Position numbers and translations under genes: made by a program. From positions 152,688-216,687 of the forward strand of contig JABSOW010000005.1 of NCBI GenBank assembly GCA_013215465.1: 64,000 nt of DNA, given 5' to 3'. The stretch's first letter is position 1, and every line of letters begins with the position of its first letter. The stretch is from Colwellia sp. GTDB taxonomy: Bacteria > Pseudomonadota > Gammaproteobacteria > Enterobacterales > Alteromonadaceae. Below are positions 62,641 through 64,000 of this stretch, one piece after another. Under the pieces are notes generated by a model. That model had not been told where the DNA came from, ran no database searches, and saw only the letters and a list, made by a program, of their open reading frames with translations.

Positions 62641-63498
62641 ATGAGTAGCATGAGTAATGAAAGATTATTAAATATTGCCCTTGATAGCGCCAAAAAAGCA
62701 GGTGTTGAGGTGATGAAGTATTATCGAGATAAGAGCTTCACTGCCGAGCTAAAAGAAGATAAAAGTCCGGTAACTAGTGCTGACATTGCCGCCAATGATA
62801 TTTTGATGGATCAACTAAGAACTTTAACACCTGATATTCCTATTATCTCTGAAGAAGTCGGTACTGTACCTTTAGCTCAACGTCAAAATTGGTCTAAATA
62901 TTGGCTGCTCGATCCTATTGATGGCACCGGTGAGTTTATTATTGGTAGTGGTGATTTTGCTGTTAATATTGCTTTAGTTGAAAACGGTTGGCCAAGTATT
63001 GGCGTTATTCATGCACCTGATCATCATTTGACTTATTATGCTCAAACCCACTTAGGCGCTTTTAAAGAGTGTAACGGGCTAGGTAATGCTCAACCAAGTA
63101 AAAGCCAATCGACTCATCAAATTTATGTCGCTGATTACCAAGAAAAACGTCGTATTAAAGTCGCTATTAGTAAACGACAACAACTTAATTTAATGGGGCA
63201 ATACTTAAATGAGCAATACGATTTTGATTATGTTGCTTTAGGTAGTTGTTCGCTTAAAAACTGCTTGATCGCCGAAGGTGGTGCCGATTGCTATTTACGT
63301 GTTGGTGTTACTGGTGAATGGGATACCGGTGCTAGTCAATGTATATTGGAGCAAGCAGGGGGCAGTATTATCAACAGTGAATTTAATCCGCTAACTTATA
63401 ATAAAAGGGAGAGTTTACTCAACCCCGACTTTCTTAGTTTAGGTAATCAAAACATCCAATGGCAGGATGTTATTAAAGCACATCGAAAGGTTTATTAA
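62641..63498 (+). CDS. cysQ: 3'(2'),5'-bisphosphate nucleotidase CysQ
   Basis: The 285-residue phosphatase of the inositol-monophosphatase superfamily removes the 3' phosphate from PAP, a by-product of PAPS-using enzymes. Motifs are SEEVG (metal ligand), LLDPIDGTGEFI and EWDTGASQCILEQAGG. The usual DGTKEF is DGTGEF here, a Lys-to-Gly change next to the active site that may alter substrate binding. The gene starts two bases after nudE, so they are cotranscribed. The TPR-sulfotransferase in this window would produce PAP and so depend on this enzyme. Confidence 0.94.
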   Translation: MSSMSNERLLNIALDSAKKAGVEVMKYYRDKSFTAELKEDKSPVTSADIAANDILMDQLRTLTPDIPIISEEVGTVPLAQRQNWSKYWLLDPIDGTGEFIIGSGDFAVNIALVENGWPSIGVIHAPDHHLTYYAQTHLGAFKECNGLGNAQPSKSQSTHQIYVADYQEKRRIKVAISKRQQLNLMGQYLNEQYDFDYVALGSCSLKNCLIAEGGADCYLRVGVTGEWDTGASQCILEQAGGSIINSEFNPLTYNKRESLLNPDFLSLGNQNIQWQDVIKAHRKVY

Positions 63499-63508
63499 TT
63501 CAGTTTTA

Positions 63509-63745
63509 TTAATGGTGAATTTTATCTTCGTTATTGAACTGCTCTCGCGGTAAAATATTTACGCTCTCGTGAAGCTCTGAGTATACTATTACTGCGCTGC
63601 CTTGTTGCAACTGTAATTTAACTTGAGCAATTTTATCTGCTTTACTGGTATCAATTGCGCCATAATCCGTGCCTTCGCGTAAAATAAAATCCTCAATAAT
63701 AGCGGTTAGCGTTTCTTGGTTAATTTGTTCTAATGGAATGATCAT
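63509..63745 (-). CDS. YheU family protein
   Basis: The 78-residue acidic cytoplasmic protein matches the YheU family ([20 protein letters not shown], then [10 protein letters not shown] near residues 21-30). The segment [20 protein letters not shown] follows. The function is not known. In E. coli yheU lies in the same chromosomal quarter next to prkB, so this fits the conserved block. It is convergent with cysQ, with ten bases between stops. The start ATG begins at once with the conserved MIIP. Confidence 0.9.
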   Translation of the reverse strand: MIIPLEQINQETLTAIIEDFILREGTDYGAIDTSKADKIAQVKLQLQQGSAVIVYSELHESVNILPREQFNNEDKIHH

Positions 63746-63816
63746 CTGTTACTTCTCATCATCTTGAGTTAAATATTTATTTAAAAGTTAAGGGCACGTT
63801 ATTCTAACCGATACAG

Positions 63817-63916
63817 TATTTTTAAGGGAGCGCAACCATGAATAAAAAGATACGCCTTGATCATGAATCGCTCAGGCATCCTGAAACTTGCATACTTGAA
63901 GCCTCATAGGTATATA
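63817..63916 (+). repeat. Dispersed intergenic repeat, right copy
   Basis: About 100 bases from TATTTTTAAGGGA to GGTATATA match the copy at 149-244. This copy includes a 23-codon frame opening at ATG 63838 (MNKKIRLDHESLRHPE and onward), not preserved as an open frame with the same start in the left copy. I therefore do not call a gene. The remaining 84 bases to the window edge hold no gene that can be seen. Confidence 0.6.
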
Positions 63917-64000
63917 AATAATAGGCTCTGTTCCATAATACTGTTGTCTACCCGTAAGCAGCTATCAGAATTTGCTGTTTATCTAGCTTTGCGTTGCTTT

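Noticed and set aside
1..64000. CRISPR array or prophage
   Set aside because: No regularly spaced direct repeats and no capsid, tail, integrase or cas genes were seen.

Overview
The window looks like chromosome of a marine, cold-adapted gammaproteobacterium of the Alteromonadales, most like Colwellia or a close relative. The grounds are AT-rich DNA, yihI/hemN neighbours, a conserved ompR-envZ-pckA-hslO-hslR-yrfG-nudE block, many TonB-dependent receptors (TBDTs) and short dispersed intergenic repeats. The genus is an inference from gene content; no 16S gene is present. I see no prophage, CRISPR array or complete insertion sequence.

Layout. 0.3-4.7 kb: housekeeping genes (yihI, a DUF2489 protein, a DksA-like zinc-finger protein, hemN with an FNR-like box, a DUF1285 protein, a DUF6942-like protein). 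5.1-5.3 kb: tRNA-His and tRNA-Pro. 5.7-12 kb: an unrecognised protein, a VC0807-type membrane protein, a PAS-PAS-GGDEF cyclase, and a MarR regulator facing a BCCT osmolyte transporter. 12-17 kb: a TBDT followed by a TPR-sulfotransferase. 17-28.4 kb: a nutrient-acquisition locus with a Gfo/Idh oxidoreductase, a DUF6445 protein, a SapC protein, a tryptophan-halogenase-like flavoenzyme and an STN-bearing TBDT. Divergent from these are an ECF sigma factor, a FecR anti-sigma and a sugar-porter MFS protein.

28.4-43.8 kb is the most coherent pathway. It holds a complete quinohemoprotein amine dehydrogenase (QHNDH) cluster in the order qhpA-D-C-B-F-E-G, preceded on the same strand by an acyl-CoA ligase. 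A TetR regulator, a TBDT and an aldehyde dehydrogenase lie on the other side. Together they can turn primary amines into aldehydes, acids and acyl-CoA. The TBDT and ligase genes share an almost identical promoter-like element, which suggests one regulon. 44.3-49.4 kb: a second ECF-FecR-TBDT set followed by a periplasmic cyclophilin.

49.7-55.4 kb: a REC-EAL protein, a glutathione transferase, and a porin gene behind a strong Fur box, followed by a flavinylation-motif FMN-binding protein and a PepSY membrane protein, possibly a periplasmic iron-reducing electron path. 55.6-63.7 kb: the conserved block ompR-envZ, pckA, hslO-hslR, yrfG, nudE-cysQ and yheU.

The strongest candidate for something undescribed is shared by the two ECF-linked TBDTs. 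Each has a signal peptide and STN signalling domain and then, near residue 150, a second ribosome-binding site, start codon and complete signal peptide before the TonB box. One gene could therefore give two receptor forms or a detached STN domain. Second in interest are the shared qhp promoter element and the Fur-linked flavin/PepSY system.
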